Below the pieces are notes generated by a model. That model ran no database searches. It was not told where the DNA came from and worked only from the letters and a program-made list of their open reading frames with translations. From contig JBKQIF010000159.1 of the NCBI GenBank assembly GCA_052148435.1, forward strand, positions 25,045 through 89,044: DNA of 64,000 nt, read 5' to 3'. This stretch comes from JBEKYD01 sp052148435 (GTDB taxonomy: Bacteria; Acidobacteriota; Terriglobia; Bryobacterales; Bryobacteraceae). This document shows, piece by piece, positions 1 to 9,104 of this stretch. Each line of letters starts with the position of its first letter. Position 1 is the first letter of the stretch. A program made the position numbers and the translations under genes.

Positions 1-528
1 CCGGATCCGGAACTCGCCAGGCAGACCGAGGAACGGGTCCGCCAGGCGCACGCTGCCGGGTTTCGCGAAGGCCGGGAGGAGGGCCGCAATCAGGCCGCGC
101 AACAAGTCCAGCCGGTGATGGAACGGCTGACGCGCGGCATCGAGGACCTGGCCGGCTTACGCAGCCGCTTGCGGCACGACGCCGAGGCCGATTTGGTGAC
201 GCTCGCGCTGGCCGTGGCTCGGCGGGTGTTGCGGCGCGAGTTGTCCGTGGATCCGGAAGCCATTCGCGGAGTGGCGATGGCCGCTCTGGAAAAGCTGGAC
301 GGGCAGGAGATCAGCCGGGTCCGCGTTCATCCGGCCCACGCTGCCGAGTTGAGCGCCTGCCTGCGGCGCACGAGTTCCGGCGGCGCGGTCGAGGTGGTGT
401 CGGACACGGCGCGGGAACTCGGCTTCGTAATTTTCGAAACCGAGCGCGGGAGCCTCGACGCTTCGGTCGATACGCAACTCGAAGAGATCGAGCGGGGCCT
501 GGCCGACCGCCTCCGGAGGCAGGGTTAG
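1..528 (+). CDS. fliH: Flagellar assembly protein FliH (5' end cut by window)
   Basis: The frame is open from base 1, so the N-terminus is missing. FliH is the negative regulator and stator-like partner of the flagellar export ATPase FliI at the cytoplasmic face of the basal body. The visible start has the Gly-spaced helix typical of FliH (AGFREGREEG at codons 19-28), followed by a long charged helix and an alpha/beta C-terminal domain. The gene ends in TAG directly abutting the ATG of fliI, so the two are probably translationally coupled. Identification rests mainly on position before an unmistakable fliI plus the glycine-repeat helix. The related SctL/YscL secretion family is the alternative, but nothing else from a type III secretion system is visible here. 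Confidence 0.82.
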   Translation, partial: PDPELARQTEERVRQAHAAGFREGREEGRNQAAQQVQPVMERLTRGIEDLAGLRSRLRHDAEADLVTLALAVARRVLRRELSVDPEAIRGVAMAALEKLDGQEISRVRVHPAHAAELSACLRRTSSGGAVEVVSDTARELGFVIFETERGSLDASVDTQLEEIERGLADRLRRQG

Positions 529-1884
529 ATGGAGAGGATTTCGCTCGGTCCGTATGGCGAGGATCTGGAGCGCCTCGACCCGTTGCGATGGATCGGCACG
601 GTGACCGAAGTCGTCGGCATGCTGATCGAATCGCGCGGCCCGCGGGTAGGCATCGGCGACTTTTGCGAAGTCGCGATCGGCGCCGGCCGGCGGGTGCGTA
701 CGCAGGTGATCGGCTTTCGGGAAGGACGGGTTCTGTCCATGCCGCTGGAGGAAACCGACGGCCTCCAGTTGGGCTGTCCGGTGGTGGCGCGCCCCGAGCA
801 AGCCCGAATTCCCGTCGGCCCCGGCCTTCTCGGGCGGGTTATCGACGGTTTCGGCAAGCCCATTGACGGCGGGCCCCCGGTTGCCGCGGCGGATACCTAC
901 AACTTGTATGGCGCCCCCGGCAATCCGCTGGACCGCGAGCACATCTCCCAGCCGCTGGTGACCGGTATCCGCGCCGTCGATAGCCTGCTACCCTGCGGCA
1001 AAGGGCAGCGCATCGGAATTTTCGGCGGCAGCGGGGTGGGCAAGAGCACGCTGCTGGGCGCCATGTCGCGCCAGAACTCGGCGGATGTCACGGTCATCGG
1101 GATGGTCGGCGAGCGCAACCGGGAAGTGCGCGGCTTCCTGGAAAACGAGCTGGGACCGGAAGGCCGCAAGCGCTCGGTGGTGGTGTGCGCCACCAGCGAG
1201 CGTCCTGCCCCGCTCCGCGTCCGCGCCTGTTTCGTGGCGTTGGCCGTGGCCGAATATTTCCGCGATCAGGGGGCCAGCGTGCTGCTGGTAATGGACTCGG
1301 TAACGCGTCTGGCGATGGCGCAGCGCGAGATTGGCCTGGCGGCCGGCGAACCACCCAGCCAGAAGGGGTATACGCCTTCCGTTTTTCAACTGCTGCCCAA
1401 GGTGCTGGAGCGCGCCGGCAATTTTCGCCGCGGCTCGATTACCGGCTTCTTCACGGTGCTGGTGGAGGGCGACGATTTCAACGAGCCGATCTGCGACGCC
1501 GTGCGCGCAATTCTGGACGGTCACATTATTCTGTCGCGCAAGCTGGCGGCACAGGGCCACTACCCCGCGATTGACGTGCTGGAATCGGTCAGCCGTCTCA
1601 CCGGCGCCCTGGCCTCGCCGGCGCAAAAGGAGGCTGCCGGCAAGGTGCGGGCGGCCCTGGCGGCATATCGCGACGCCGAGGACCTGATCCAGCTCGGCGC
1701 CTATGCGGCCGGCTCGAACCCGGTCCTGGATGCCAGTGTCCAGCAGCGCCCCGCCTTGCTCGATTTCCTGCGGCAGGACCATGCCACCCACACCGCGCTT
1801 CCCGAGACTCTGCGCGGCCTGGAAGAGCTGGCGCACCGTCTGGAGGGTGCGGCGCAACTGCCCGCCGGAGGGCGAAAACCGTGA
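529..1884 (+). CDS. fliI: Flagellum-specific ATP synthase FliI
   Basis: ATPase of the flagellar type III export gate, a homohexamer related to the F1 beta subunit that unfolds and delivers export substrates. The protein has 451 residues, normal for the family. The Walker A motif GGSGVGKS lies at about residues 166-173 and Walker B LLVMD at about 252-256. The GERNREVRGF segment and the QLLPKVLERAGN segment are classic for FliI/SctN. The ATG follows the fliH stop with no gap, and the stop overlaps the GTG of fliJ in a GTGA, so the three genes form one operon. A type III secretion ATPase (SctN) would look similar, but the FliH and FliJ neighbours favour the flagellum. Confidence 0.95.
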   Translation: MERISLGPYGEDLERLDPLRWIGTVTEVVGMLIESRGPRVGIGDFCEVAIGAGRRVRTQVIGFREGRVLSMPLEETDGLQLGCPVVARPEQARIPVGPGLLGRVIDGFGKPIDGGPPVAAADTYNLYGAPGNPLDREHISQPLVTGIRAVDSLLPCGKGQRIGIFGGSGVGKSTLLGAMSRQNSADVTVIGMVGERNREVRGFLENELGPEGRKRSVVVCATSERPAPLRVRACFVALAVAEYFRDQGASVLLVMDSVTRLAMAQREIGLAAGEPPSQKGYTPSVFQLLPKVLERAGNFRRGSITGFFTVLVEGDDFNEPICDAVRAILDGHIILSRKLAAQGHYPAIDVLESVSRLTGALASPAQKEAAGKVRAALAAYRDAEDLIQLGAYAAGSNPVLDASVQQRPALLDFLRQDHATHTALPETLRGLEELAHRLEGAAQLPAGGRKP

Positions 1885-2339
1885 AATCGTTCGAGTTCAG
1901 GCTGGCCCGCGTGTTGGAATGGAGGCAAACGGAGCTGGAACTGGCGGACGGCCGCTTCTGCCGCCAACTGGGGGTGCTGGCGGAGTTGGATCGCGAGCGC
2001 GCGCTGCTGGCCGAACAGCGTTCCGCCGCCGAGGCCCAAGTTCGCGCCGATCCCAATCTGAGCGGCAGCGATCTGGCCACGCTGGCGGCCTTCCGAGAGT
2101 ACGTGGATGCGCGCCGGGAACATCTCGCCGGCCGCCGCGCCGAAGAGCGGCGAGAACTGGCCGAGATCGAAGCCGCATTGCTCGAAGCGCGGCGGCGGTG
2201 CCGCTTGCTGGAGCGGTTGAAGCAGCATCGCCGCGAAGAATGGATCCATGCCGGCAACGCGGAGATAGAGCGAACCGCTTCGGAAAATTATCTGGCCCAG
2301 TGGACCGAGCGGCGCCGGGCGGAAAATCGGAGCCGGTAG
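1881..2339 (+). CDS. fliJ: Flagellar export protein FliJ
   Basis: Small coiled-coil protein, 152 residues, that sits as a stalk in the FliI ring and escorts chaperones in flagellar export. The sequence is almost entirely charged, Glu/Arg/Ala-rich helix with heptad character and starts KSFEFRLARVLEWRQ, as FliJ proteins do. It begins with GTG overlapping the fliI stop (GTGA), which implies translational coupling. It is the last gene of the flagellar block here. Its stop lies only 4 bases from the stop of the convergent GH2 gene, so the operon boundary is tight and no terminator hairpin is obvious between them. Confidence 0.85.
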   Translation: MKSFEFRLARVLEWRQTELELADGRFCRQLGVLAELDRERALLAEQRSAAEAQVRADPNLSGSDLATLAAFREYVDARREHLAGRRAEERRELAEIEAALLEARRRCRLLERLKQHRREEWIHAGNAEIERTASENYLAQWTERRRAENRSR

Positions 2340-2343
2340 AGGC

Positions 2344-4845
2344 CTATGGCTCCGTACGGATACCGATCGAACCGGCGAACAATCCCGAGCTGCCGCCGGT
2401 CAACTGAATCGTGCCTGGTTTGCCGCGGGTGGAGCGTACGATTACCAGCGCCAACCCGCTAAAGGCCTTGCGATAGCCGGCGTGAAACGGTTCGGTCGTG
2501 GCCGGGTTGCCATTGTCCACGGCTTCGATCCGGCCGGGGCCTTTGATCTGGAACTCCACCAGATTGTCGGCCAGCGGGCACAGGTTGCCGTGCTGATCCT
2601 CCACCCGCATGGTAACGAAGGAAAGATCGTCGCCATCGGCGTGAATCACCGCCCGGTCCGGAACCAGGCGAATGCGGGCGGGAGCTTCCGCGGTGTGCAC
2701 TTCATCCACCGCCACCTGCCGGTTCTCCCGATAGGCCACCGCCTTCAGCGTTCCCGCTTCATAGGGGACTTCCCAAACCAGGCGGTACTTGGTGGCGAAG
2801 CGCTTGTCCGGGCTGACGTTGGGTCCCACCGGCATCACCCAGGGCTCGCCAAACCGCTTCTTGCGTCCCAGCGATTTGCCGTTCAGGATCAGCTCCACTT
2901 CGTCGGCGTTCGTATAGCACATCACCGGAATCGCCTGCCCTTCGCGGCCCTCCCAGTTCCAGTGCGGCAGCAGGTGCACCATGGGCCTGGTGGTCCACTG
3001 GCTCTGGTACAGATAGTAGCGATCCTTGGGGAAACCGGCCAGGTCGATCATGCCGAAGTAAGAGCTGCGCGCCGGCCAATCGGTCTCGTTGGCGGCGCGG
3101 TTTTCGAAAAACGGCGTGGGCTCGCCCAGATAATCGAAGCCCGTCCACACGAATTCGCCCAGTACCTCGGGCAAACGGTCCTGGGCGTCGAACTCCACGT
3201 CGGGACAATAAGCCCAGGGGGGAGCGATGATGTCATAGCTCGAAATCTGGAGCGACGGGTGCTTTTGGTACTTCTCGATGGGCAGATGATAGACGCCGCG
3301 CGAGCTGACGCACGAAGAAGTTTCCGTTCCGAAGATGGCCCAGGTGGGATGCTCCTTCATGATCTGCTCATAGTGCATCGGCTTATAGTTGAATCCGGGA
3401 ATGTCCACTTCGTCGGCCAGTTTGTTCTTGATGGCGCCGGTCCAGTTATCGAACGCTGACGTGGTGGGTCTGGTGGGATCCTCTTCGTGGAAGAATCCGG
3501 TCAGGCGGCGCGCTTCCTTCCAGCCGTCGGGCTTGCTTTGCTCGGGAATCTCGTTGCCGATGCTCCACATGATAATGCTGGGGTGATTGCGATCGCGGTC
3601 GACCAAATCGCGCACGTCGCGCTCGCTCCACTCATCGAAGAACTTACTCAACCCGTTGGGCACCTTGGGAACGCGCCACATGTCGAAGGATTCGTCCATC
3701 ACCAGCAGGCCGAGGCGGTCGCAGAACTCGAGCAGCTCCGGCGAGGGCGGATTGTGGCTGGTGCGGACAGCATTCACGCCGCCGGCCTTTAGGATCTGGA
3801 GCTGCCGTTCGGTGGCGCGGCGGTTGACGGCGGTGCCCAGAGCTCCCAGGTCGGAATGCTGGCACACGCCCTGCAGTTTCAGATGGCGGCCGTTCAGCAG
3901 GAATCCCTTGTCCTTATCGAACGCAATCGAGCGGATGCCGAAGGGGGTCTCGTAGCGGTCTTCGACGCGGTTGCCATTGCGCACTTCACTCACCAGCCGG
4001 TACAGATACGGATGGTCCACGTCCCAGCGCTCGGGCTTGGGCACGGTCAAGCTGGCGGTCACGGTTTGCGCGCCATCGGCGGGAATGGCGGCGTCATCGT
4101 CGTGCCGCGCCACCTCAATGCCGGCGGCATCGAGCACGCGCGTGCGCAGAGTGACGCGGGCTTCGAACGGCTGGCGGTTGCGAATCTCGGTCTTGACGGA
4201 GACGGAGCTTTTGTCCGCGACAACCTCCGGGGTAGTGACATAGGTGCCCCAACGGGCCACGTGCACCGGCCCGGTCACCGTCAACCACACGTTGCGGTAG
4301 ATGCCCGCGCCGGGATACCAGCGCGAGGAGTGGTCCTCCGGCGTCAGCCGCACCGCCAGCACGTTGGGCGCAACCCCGAAATGCAAATACGGTGTCAGGT
4401 CGAAGGCAAAACTGGTGTAGCCATAAGGGCGCGAACCCAGTTCCCGGCCGTTCAGCCACACGTGTGCGTTGGACATGGCGCCATCGAACTCGATCGAGAA
4501 GTAGCGGCCGCTGCCGCCGCCAGAGAGGGTGAACGATTTGCGATACCAGCCGGTCCCAAACGCCGGCAGCGCGCCGGTATGCGGATTCAGGTTGCGGTCG
4601 AACGGCTCGCCGATCGCCCAATCGTGGGGGAGGGTGAGCTCGGTCCATTTGGAGTCGTCGAAGACGGGCGCTTCGGCGCCGGGCGCCTCTCCTTTGAAGA
4701 ACCTCCACCCAGCGTTGAAACTCATCCGGCGCTCGGCGCCGATTCTGACTTCCGTGGCGGCGTTGGCGCATGACATAGTCAAGGGCAATGCCAGCGCAGC
4801 CAAGCACGCGGCGGGCGTCCAGCTTCGTAGTCCCAGGGTTCGCAT
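2344..4845 (-). CDS. Secreted glycoside hydrolase family 2 (beta-galactosidase-like)
   Basis: Retaining exo-glycosidase, probably periplasmic or outer-membrane exposed, releasing a beta-linked sugar such as galactose. Start chosen at the ATG at 4845, with GGGGAG five bases upstream and a clear signal peptide after it; the in-frame GTG six bases earlier has no room for a ribosome site. Of 833 residues, the N-terminal two thirds hold the GH2 sugar-binding, Ig-like and TIM-barrel domains. The acid/base Glu is in IMWSIGNEIPE (about residue 432) and the likely nucleophile Glu in IFGTETSS (about 508). A C-terminal DUF4982/Ig-like extension follows, with KAVAYRENRQVAVDE. The linkage is not decidable from sequence. 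The neighbouring upstream gene is an ACS-type carrier on the same strand. Confidence 0.88.
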   Translation of the reverse strand: MRTLGLRSWTPAACLAALALPLTMSCANAATEVRIGAERRMSFNAGWRFFKGEAPGAEAPVFDDSKWTELTLPHDWAIGEPFDRNLNPHTGALPAFGTGWYRKSFTLSGGGSGRYFSIEFDGAMSNAHVWLNGRELGSRPYGYTSFAFDLTPYLHFGVAPNVLAVRLTPEDHSSRWYPGAGIYRNVWLTVTGPVHVARWGTYVTTPEVVADKSSVSVKTEIRNRQPFEARVTLRTRVLDAAGIEVARHDDDAAIPADGAQTVTASLTVPKPERWDVDHPYLYRLVSEVRNGNRVEDRYETPFGIRSIAFDKDKGFLLNGRHLKLQGVCQHSDLGALGTAVNRRATERQLQILKAGGVNAVRTSHNPPSPELLEFCDRLGLLVMDESFDMWRVPKVPNGLSKFFDEWSERDVRDLVDRDRNHPSIIMWSIGNEIPEQSKPDGWKEARRLTGFFHEEDPTRPTTSAFDNWTGAIKNKLADEVDIPGFNYKPMHYEQIMKEHPTWAIFGTETSSCVSSRGVYHLPIEKYQKHPSLQISSYDIIAPPWAYCPDVEFDAQDRLPEVLGEFVWTGFDYLGEPTPFFENRAANETDWPARSSYFGMIDLAGFPKDRYYLYQSQWTTRPMVHLLPHWNWEGREGQAIPVMCYTNADEVELILNGKSLGRKKRFGEPWVMPVGPNVSPDKRFATKYRLVWEVPYEAGTLKAVAYRENRQVAVDEVHTAEAPARIRLVPDRAVIHADGDDLSFVTMRVEDQHGNLCPLADNLVEFQIKGPGRIEAVDNGNPATTEPFHAGYRKAFSGLALVIVRSTRGKPGTIQLTGGSSGLFAGSIGIRTEP

Positions 4846-4949
4846 AAGCACTCCCCATCATATTCCCGCGCGACATTCCTGTGAGGCGACGCGGGAACGA
4901 CGGCGGCCCGTGGGCTATACCGGAAGCGCGGATCTTCAGGCTGCACGAG

Positions 4950-6197
4950 TCACGGTTTGACGGTTTTGGTCCAATCCATCGGCGAGACCGGCCCCACCAC
5001 GAACAGAAAGCTCAGCGCTCCCAGCACCAGCACCACGCACACCGCCACGAAGGCGTAAAAGAACTGGCCGGTGGCGGACACGATCACGCCGGTTATCCAC
5101 GGCGCGGCCACCCCCGCCAGATTGCCGAACGCATTTTCCAAACCGGTCCATTTACCCGCCGCCGGAGGTCCGGCGATGGTCTGCGTGATGGCCCAGTGGT
5201 TGGAGGTACAAAGTCCAAACGACAGGCAGGCTGCCGTCAGCAGCGCGATGCACATCCACGGGCTGTGAACGATCGCCGCGGGCAAAACCAGCGTGCACAA
5301 CAGCAACCCGGCCGCTGCGAAGCTCTTGCGAACGAGGGTCGGTGTGGCCCCCCGCATGATCAGGTGGTCCGAAACCCAACCGTTGATGGCCGACGAAGCG
5401 GCGAGCCCCCAGAAAGGAACCGAGCCCACGACGGCCATCATGCCCATCGAGAAGTGTCTCTCCACAACCAGGTAGGTGGGCAGCCAGGTGATCAGAAAGT
5501 ACCACGCGTAATCGATGCTGAAAAGCCCGAAAAACGTGCCCCAGGCGGACCGCTCCCGCAGAATCCGGCCGAAGCTGGGCCCTTCGTGGCGTTTCGGCTT
5601 GTCCGCGGCCTCGGTGCGGGGCGCCCAGACGGCCCACAGTGGGACCCACAGCATGGCGCCGAAGCCCAGGATCAAGAACAGGGCTCGCCACCCGAACCGC
5701 GCCACCACCAGGCCGCCGATCAGCATCCCCAGGGCAGGCCCGGCTTTCGAGCCGGCATCGATGAGGGCGTTGGTGAGGCCGCGCCGGTGTTCCGGGAAAC
5801 GCGTGGCGATGATCTTCGAATAGGAGGGATAGGCCACCGACTCCGCGGCGCCGAGCACCAACCGCAGCGAAAACAGTGCGCCAAACCCGCCTACGAAACC
5901 GGTTGCCGCCGTCGCCGCCGACCAGATCAGGAAGCCGGCGCCAAAAACCCAGTTGACGTCGTAACGGTCCACCAGCCACCCGGACACAATCTGGAACGAC
6001 GCATAAGTCCAGAAAAACGCCGAGAACAGAAGCCCCAGGTGGGCCGGAGAGAGCCGGAGTTCGGTCCGCAACCCCGGTGCCGCTACGGAAAGATTCGTGC
6101 GGTCGATATAGTTGATGGCGACCGAGACCACCAGCAGGGCAAAGGCCAGCCACGCCGCTTTCGTCGTCTTGGCTTCAAGCGAATCCGCCAGCTTCAT
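4950..6197 (-). CDS. MFS transporter, anion:cation symporter (hexuronate/galactonate type)
   Basis: Twelve-helix major facilitator carrier of 415 residues that probably imports a sugar acid with protons. The first helix carries VAINYIDRTNLSVAAPGL, the signature of the ACS family (ExuT, GudP, DgoT). The helix 2-3 loop has SGWLVDRYD in place of the usual DRxGRR motif. It lies 104 bases upstream of the GH2 gene on the same strand, so it may be co-transcribed with it. The substrate is inferred only from the family. The region upstream (6198-6562) is shared with the divergent DUF362 gene. Confidence 0.85.
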   Translation of the reverse strand: MKLADSLEAKTTKAAWLAFALLVVSVAINYIDRTNLSVAAPGLRTELRLSPAHLGLLFSAFFWTYASFQIVSGWLVDRYDVNWVFGAGFLIWSAATAATGFVGGFGALFSLRLVLGAAESVAYPSYSKIIATRFPEHRRGLTNALIDAGSKAGPALGMLIGGLVVARFGWRALFLILGFGAMLWVPLWAVWAPRTEAADKPKRHEGPSFGRILRERSAWGTFFGLFSIDYAWYFLITWLPTYLVVERHFSMGMMAVVGSVPFWGLAASSAINGWVSDHLIMRGATPTLVRKSFAAAGLLLCTLVLPAAIVHSPWMCIALLTAACLSFGLCTSNHWAITQTIAGPPAAGKWTGLENAFGNLAGVAAPWITGVIVSATGQFFYAFVAVCVVLVLGALSFLFVVGPVSPMDWTKTVKP

Positions 6198-6511
6198 GCC
6201 GCCGTCCCAGACTCAGTCAGAATTGCACTCCGGAGTCTACACAAGATTACCATCCGCGCGCGCCGGCGCCCGTCAGATTCTTTTCCCGCCGCAATGACTT
6301 TCTCGTGGAGCGGACTCTCGGTCTTCCACGCCGGGACTCATCCCGGCGCTTGTCTCGCATGGCCTGTCATGAGGCCCAAACCAGCGCTTCGGAAAACTCA
6401 CCCGTCAAGTGCAGGGAGGAGTATTTTTCCTTGACAAAACCTTATCATGGATGTCCCACCCGGGCCCCCCGCACGGATTGCCCGGTCCGCACAGCTCGAC
6501 CATGCGCAAGA
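6198..6511. other. Intergenic region between divergent MFS and DUF362 genes
   Basis: About 310 bases without a credible gene. The open frames here lack ribosome sites and show no family resemblance. The stretch around 6421-6450 is locally AT-rich and holds a TTGACA at 6431-6436 with no matching -10 at normal distance. Confidence 0.5.
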
Positions 6512-6522
6512 TACAATATAAT
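6512..6522 (+). promoter_or_regulatory. Candidate -10 region of the DUF362 gene
   Basis: Overlapping TACAAT (6512-6517) and a perfect TATAAT (6517-6522) lie about 40 bases upstream of the GTG start at 6563. No good -35 is present at 16-18 bases, so this rests on the -10 match and on its location. Confidence 0.35.
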
Positions 6523-6562
6523 CTGCTCACCGGCAGCGGTGCCTGTCCGGAAAGGAAATCGA

Positions 6563-7684
6563 GTGTCACCAAAACTCACGCGACGTCACCTTTTTCAACT
6601 GCCCGGCGCCGGAATGCTTCTTTCGGCTACGCGGCTGCGCGGCCAGGAACAACCTCCGCCCGCGGTGCCCGCTCCGCCCATAGTGGAATATAAGCCGCGG
6701 TCCACGGTATCCCTGGTCCAGGGCGATAACCGCCAGGCCAATGTGTACAAAGCGCTGATGGCCATCGACGACCAGGTTCGTCCCAAGCTGGCCACGGCCA
6801 AGCGGGTCCTGATCAAGCCCAACAATGTCGGCGTAGACACGCAGTTGTGCGCCACCCATGCCGACGCGCTCCGCGCCATTCTGGAATACCTCGGCCCGCG
6901 CTTTAAGGGGCCGGTGACGATCGCCGAATCCTCGGCCAACGATACCTGGACCGGGTTCCGCAATTACAAGTATCCGGAAGTGGTCCGGGAATACAAATCG
7001 ATGAAGCCGGAGTTGCTGGACCTGAACCAGGAGGGCAAGTTCGTTCTTCAGCCGATCCTCGACCGGAACTTCCACCTGATTCCCGTGAGGCTGGCCGCCC
7101 GGCTGGCTGAGCCCGGCACTTTTGTCATCAGCCCGGCCATGCTGAAGACGCACAACTACGTGGTCGCAACCCTATCCGTCAAGAACATGGTCATCGGCTC
7201 CGCACTCCATAGCGTGAACAGCAACGGCTCCGGAGCCTTTAATCACAAGCACCTTTTCCATGCCGGCTTCCACATCATGCACTTCAACATGCTGCGGACC
7301 GCGCAGCGGCTCCAGCCCTACTGGGGCGTCGCCGTCATCGACGGTTTCGAGGGCATGGAAGGCAACGGCCCGCGCCTGGGCACTCCGGTACCCCACCGCA
7401 TAGCCCTCGCGTCAACGGATTTCCTCGCGGCCGACCGGGTTGGCCTGGAGTGCATGGGGGTGGATCCGCGGGAGGTCGGTTACCTGCAGTACTGCGCCCA
7501 GATGGGACTCGGCAATTACGATCTGGGGAAAATCGACCTGCGCGGCCCGGCTATCGCCGGCGTGCGGAAGAAATACAAACTGCACGATTGGGCCAACGAA
7601 GAATTGCACTGGATGGATCCCGTACCCTTCGACGACTTCGCATGGCCTGAGTTCGGCGACCAGGGCACGCCCAAGAAAAGCTAA
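6563..7684 (+). CDS. DUF362 domain protein with Tat-type leader
   Basis: Start placed at a GTG with AAGGA seven bases upstream. The frame runs open further left, but that part lacks a ribosome site and reads as non-coding. The N-terminus has a twin-arginine motif (LTRRHLFQL) and a hydrophobic stretch, so the 373-residue product is probably exported folded. The body has the DUF362 hallmarks: VLIKPNNVG, a TIAESSAND segment and a late MLKTHNYVVATLSVKNMVIG block. In other proteins DUF362 is fused to ferredoxin domains; none is fused here and no Cys cluster is seen. The biochemical function of this family is not established. It appears monocistronic, ending convergent to the minus-strand genes at 7751-9104. 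Confidence 0.85.
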   Translation: MSPKLTRRHLFQLPGAGMLLSATRLRGQEQPPPAVPAPPIVEYKPRSTVSLVQGDNRQANVYKALMAIDDQVRPKLATAKRVLIKPNNVGVDTQLCATHADALRAILEYLGPRFKGPVTIAESSANDTWTGFRNYKYPEVVREYKSMKPELLDLNQEGKFVLQPILDRNFHLIPVRLAARLAEPGTFVISPAMLKTHNYVVATLSVKNMVIGSALHSVNSNGSGAFNHKHLFHAGFHIMHFNMLRTAQRLQPYWGVAVIDGFEGMEGNGPRLGTPVPHRIALASTDFLAADRVGLECMGVDPREVGYLQYCAQMGLGNYDLGKIDLRGPAIAGVRKKYKLHDWANEELHWMDPVPFDDFAWPEFGDQGTPKKS

Positions 7685-7750
7685 TCTCACGGAGCGGAAC
7701 AACAAAAGCGGACGCGGCGAGCCCTGTTTTTCGGCGCGATCGTTCCCGTC

Positions 7751-7946
7751 CAGAAACTTATCGTCACCTTCACAGGGTGTGCTGCTGTCGCTGGGCGTGG
7801 CAAAATCGACCAGCTGCTTGATCTGGGCAACCGAAAGGGTCGGGAAGCCCTCATGAATTTCGTCGATGCTGTCGCCGAGATCGTAGCTGTTCACAATGGG
7901 GTCCGGCATGGCGCGCGTTCCGCGCGCGACGGCCGCCCCGATGGGT
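7751..7946 (-). pseudogene. Decayed DUF433 antitoxin with possible toxin-start remnant
   Basis: Reading leftward from the stop of the O-antigen-ligase gene, one frame gives KPIGAAVARGTRAMPDPIV, then LGDSIDEIHEGFPTLSVAQ and IKQLVDFA. This matches the RGTR core and the C-terminal helix pair of DUF433 antitoxins, which usually partner PIN-like DUF5615 toxins. The N-terminal quarter is absent: the fragment begins where the neighbouring gene ends. Just after it, KFLDGND resembles the MKFLxDxN start of a DUF5615 toxin but lacks a start codon. A promoterless remnant is the simplest reading. A short intact ORF starting at the internal ATG at 7909 cannot be excluded. Confidence 0.5.
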
Positions 7947-9104
7947 TTACGGCTGGCGGCGTTTCGCAGCCACCAGCGCTCCGGCCACAGTGAACAGGAG
8001 CAGGGCGACGGCGGGCTTCTCAAACGGATAGTCGGCCAAAGCGAGACCAAAGACCGCGGGGATGCCGATGGCCCAGGGAGAGCGGAGCGCCCGCGCGGAA
8101 AGGGCGGCGGCGAGCGAGAGCAGGAGGACGGCGAACGGCAATCCGCCTTCCGCGGCCCACTGGAGCCAGTCGCTATGGGCCTGGTTGGCAACCAAACCGT
8201 CGTCGACGGTGGCGTACATGGGGTACGCGGTGGGCCAGCATCCCAGTCCCGCGCCGTGCCACGGGGCGGCCTGAATCATGGCCAGGCTCGCGCGCGCGTA
8301 GCGCAGCCGGGCGTCGTCTCCCCAGTGAAAACGCAGCCAGAGCGTGTCCCAGCCGGCGATGGCGGCAAAGGCGGCGACCAGGGCCAGCACGACGAACGGC
8401 CGGCGCAGCCGGCGGTCGAAGGCGCCGGGCATGGGCGCGATTGCGAGCGCCAGGCCGAGGACGAGTTCTGCTCCGACGACCACCGCTCCGGAACGCGAAG
8501 CCGACGCCATCACCGCGCCGCCCAACGCGGCCGCCATCAGGGCGGGCGTGAGCCAGCGCCGCGTACCGGTTACGGCCCGCGCCAGCGCAATGGGCAACAG
8601 CAGCGCGCAGAAAGCCGCGAAATGATTGTGATAAAGAAACGGGCCCATGGGCATTTGTGGATCGTGGATGGGGAAATACCAAAACACCCGGTCGCGGCTG
8701 GAATAGAGCTGTAAGACCGCTTCCACCGAGACGGCGACCCCGAACCAAAGGAGCCACCCCAGGAAACGCTCGCGGCGCGCCGGGTCCAAAAACAATTGCG
8801 CCGCTACCAGGAACGCCACTCCATCGGCCGCCCACAACAACGATGTATTCAGGGTTGCCCAGCGGTTTAGTGTGCCCGCGGAAACGATTTGCCAGAGACC
8901 CCACCCGGCGGCGCCCAAAGGCACCGCCACAAGTGGAGGAAGATACAGGCGCCGTGGCCGCCACAGGCAACCGAGGCACCCGGCCAACCCGATGGCGAAG
9001 ATCAGGCCGTAGACCAGGAACGCCGGCCAGGGAGAGTCGATCCAGGCCATCAGCACGGCCAGACAGAGCACCGCGAACAGGGCCGCTGACAGCCTATCTT
9101 CCAC
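7947..9104 (-). CDS. O-antigen ligase / polymerase-like membrane protein (WaaL/Wzy_C type)
   Basis: Integral membrane glycosyl-polymer ligase or polymerase, about 385 residues with roughly ten hydrophobic helices. The start is taken as the GTG at 9104, preceded by GGGGGA at six bases and overlapping the end of the upstream TPR gene by 11 bases; longer in-frame extensions run into that gene. A periplasmic-loop segment YHNHFAAFCALLLP and a second loop with NQAHSDWLQWAAEGG match the Wzy_C pattern, in which a His in the large loop is needed for ligation. The likely role is ligation or polymerisation of a surface polysaccharide on undecaprenyl carriers. No other polysaccharide genes lie nearby, so the substrate is open. 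Confidence 0.75.
   Translation of the reverse strand: MEDRLSAALFAVLCLAVLMAWIDSPWPAFLVYGLIFAIGLAGCLGCLWRPRRLYLPPLVAVPLGAAGWGLWQIVSAGTLNRWATLNTSLLWAADGVAFLVAAQLFLDPARRERFLGWLLWFGVAVSVEAVLQLYSSRDRVFWYFPIHDPQMPMGPFLYHNHFAAFCALLLPIALARAVTGTRRWLTPALMAAALGGAVMASASRSGAVVVGAELVLGLALAIAPMPGAFDRRLRRPFVVLALVAAFAAIAGWDTLWLRFHWGDDARLRYARASLAMIQAAPWHGAGLGCWPTAYPMYATVDDGLVANQAHSDWLQWAAEGGLPFAVLLLSLAAALSARALRSPWAIGIPAVFGLALADYPFEKPAVALLLFTVAGALVAAKRRQP

Noticed and set aside
157..942. Long minus-strand open frame over fliH/fliI
   Set aside because: Antisense shadow of high-GC coding sequence; no ribosome site or family match, while the plus-strand genes are unmistakable.
4881..6434. 517-codon plus-strand frame opposite the MFS gene
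   Set aside because: Arg/Gly/Pro-rich shadow translation; the minus strand encodes a clear ACS carrier.
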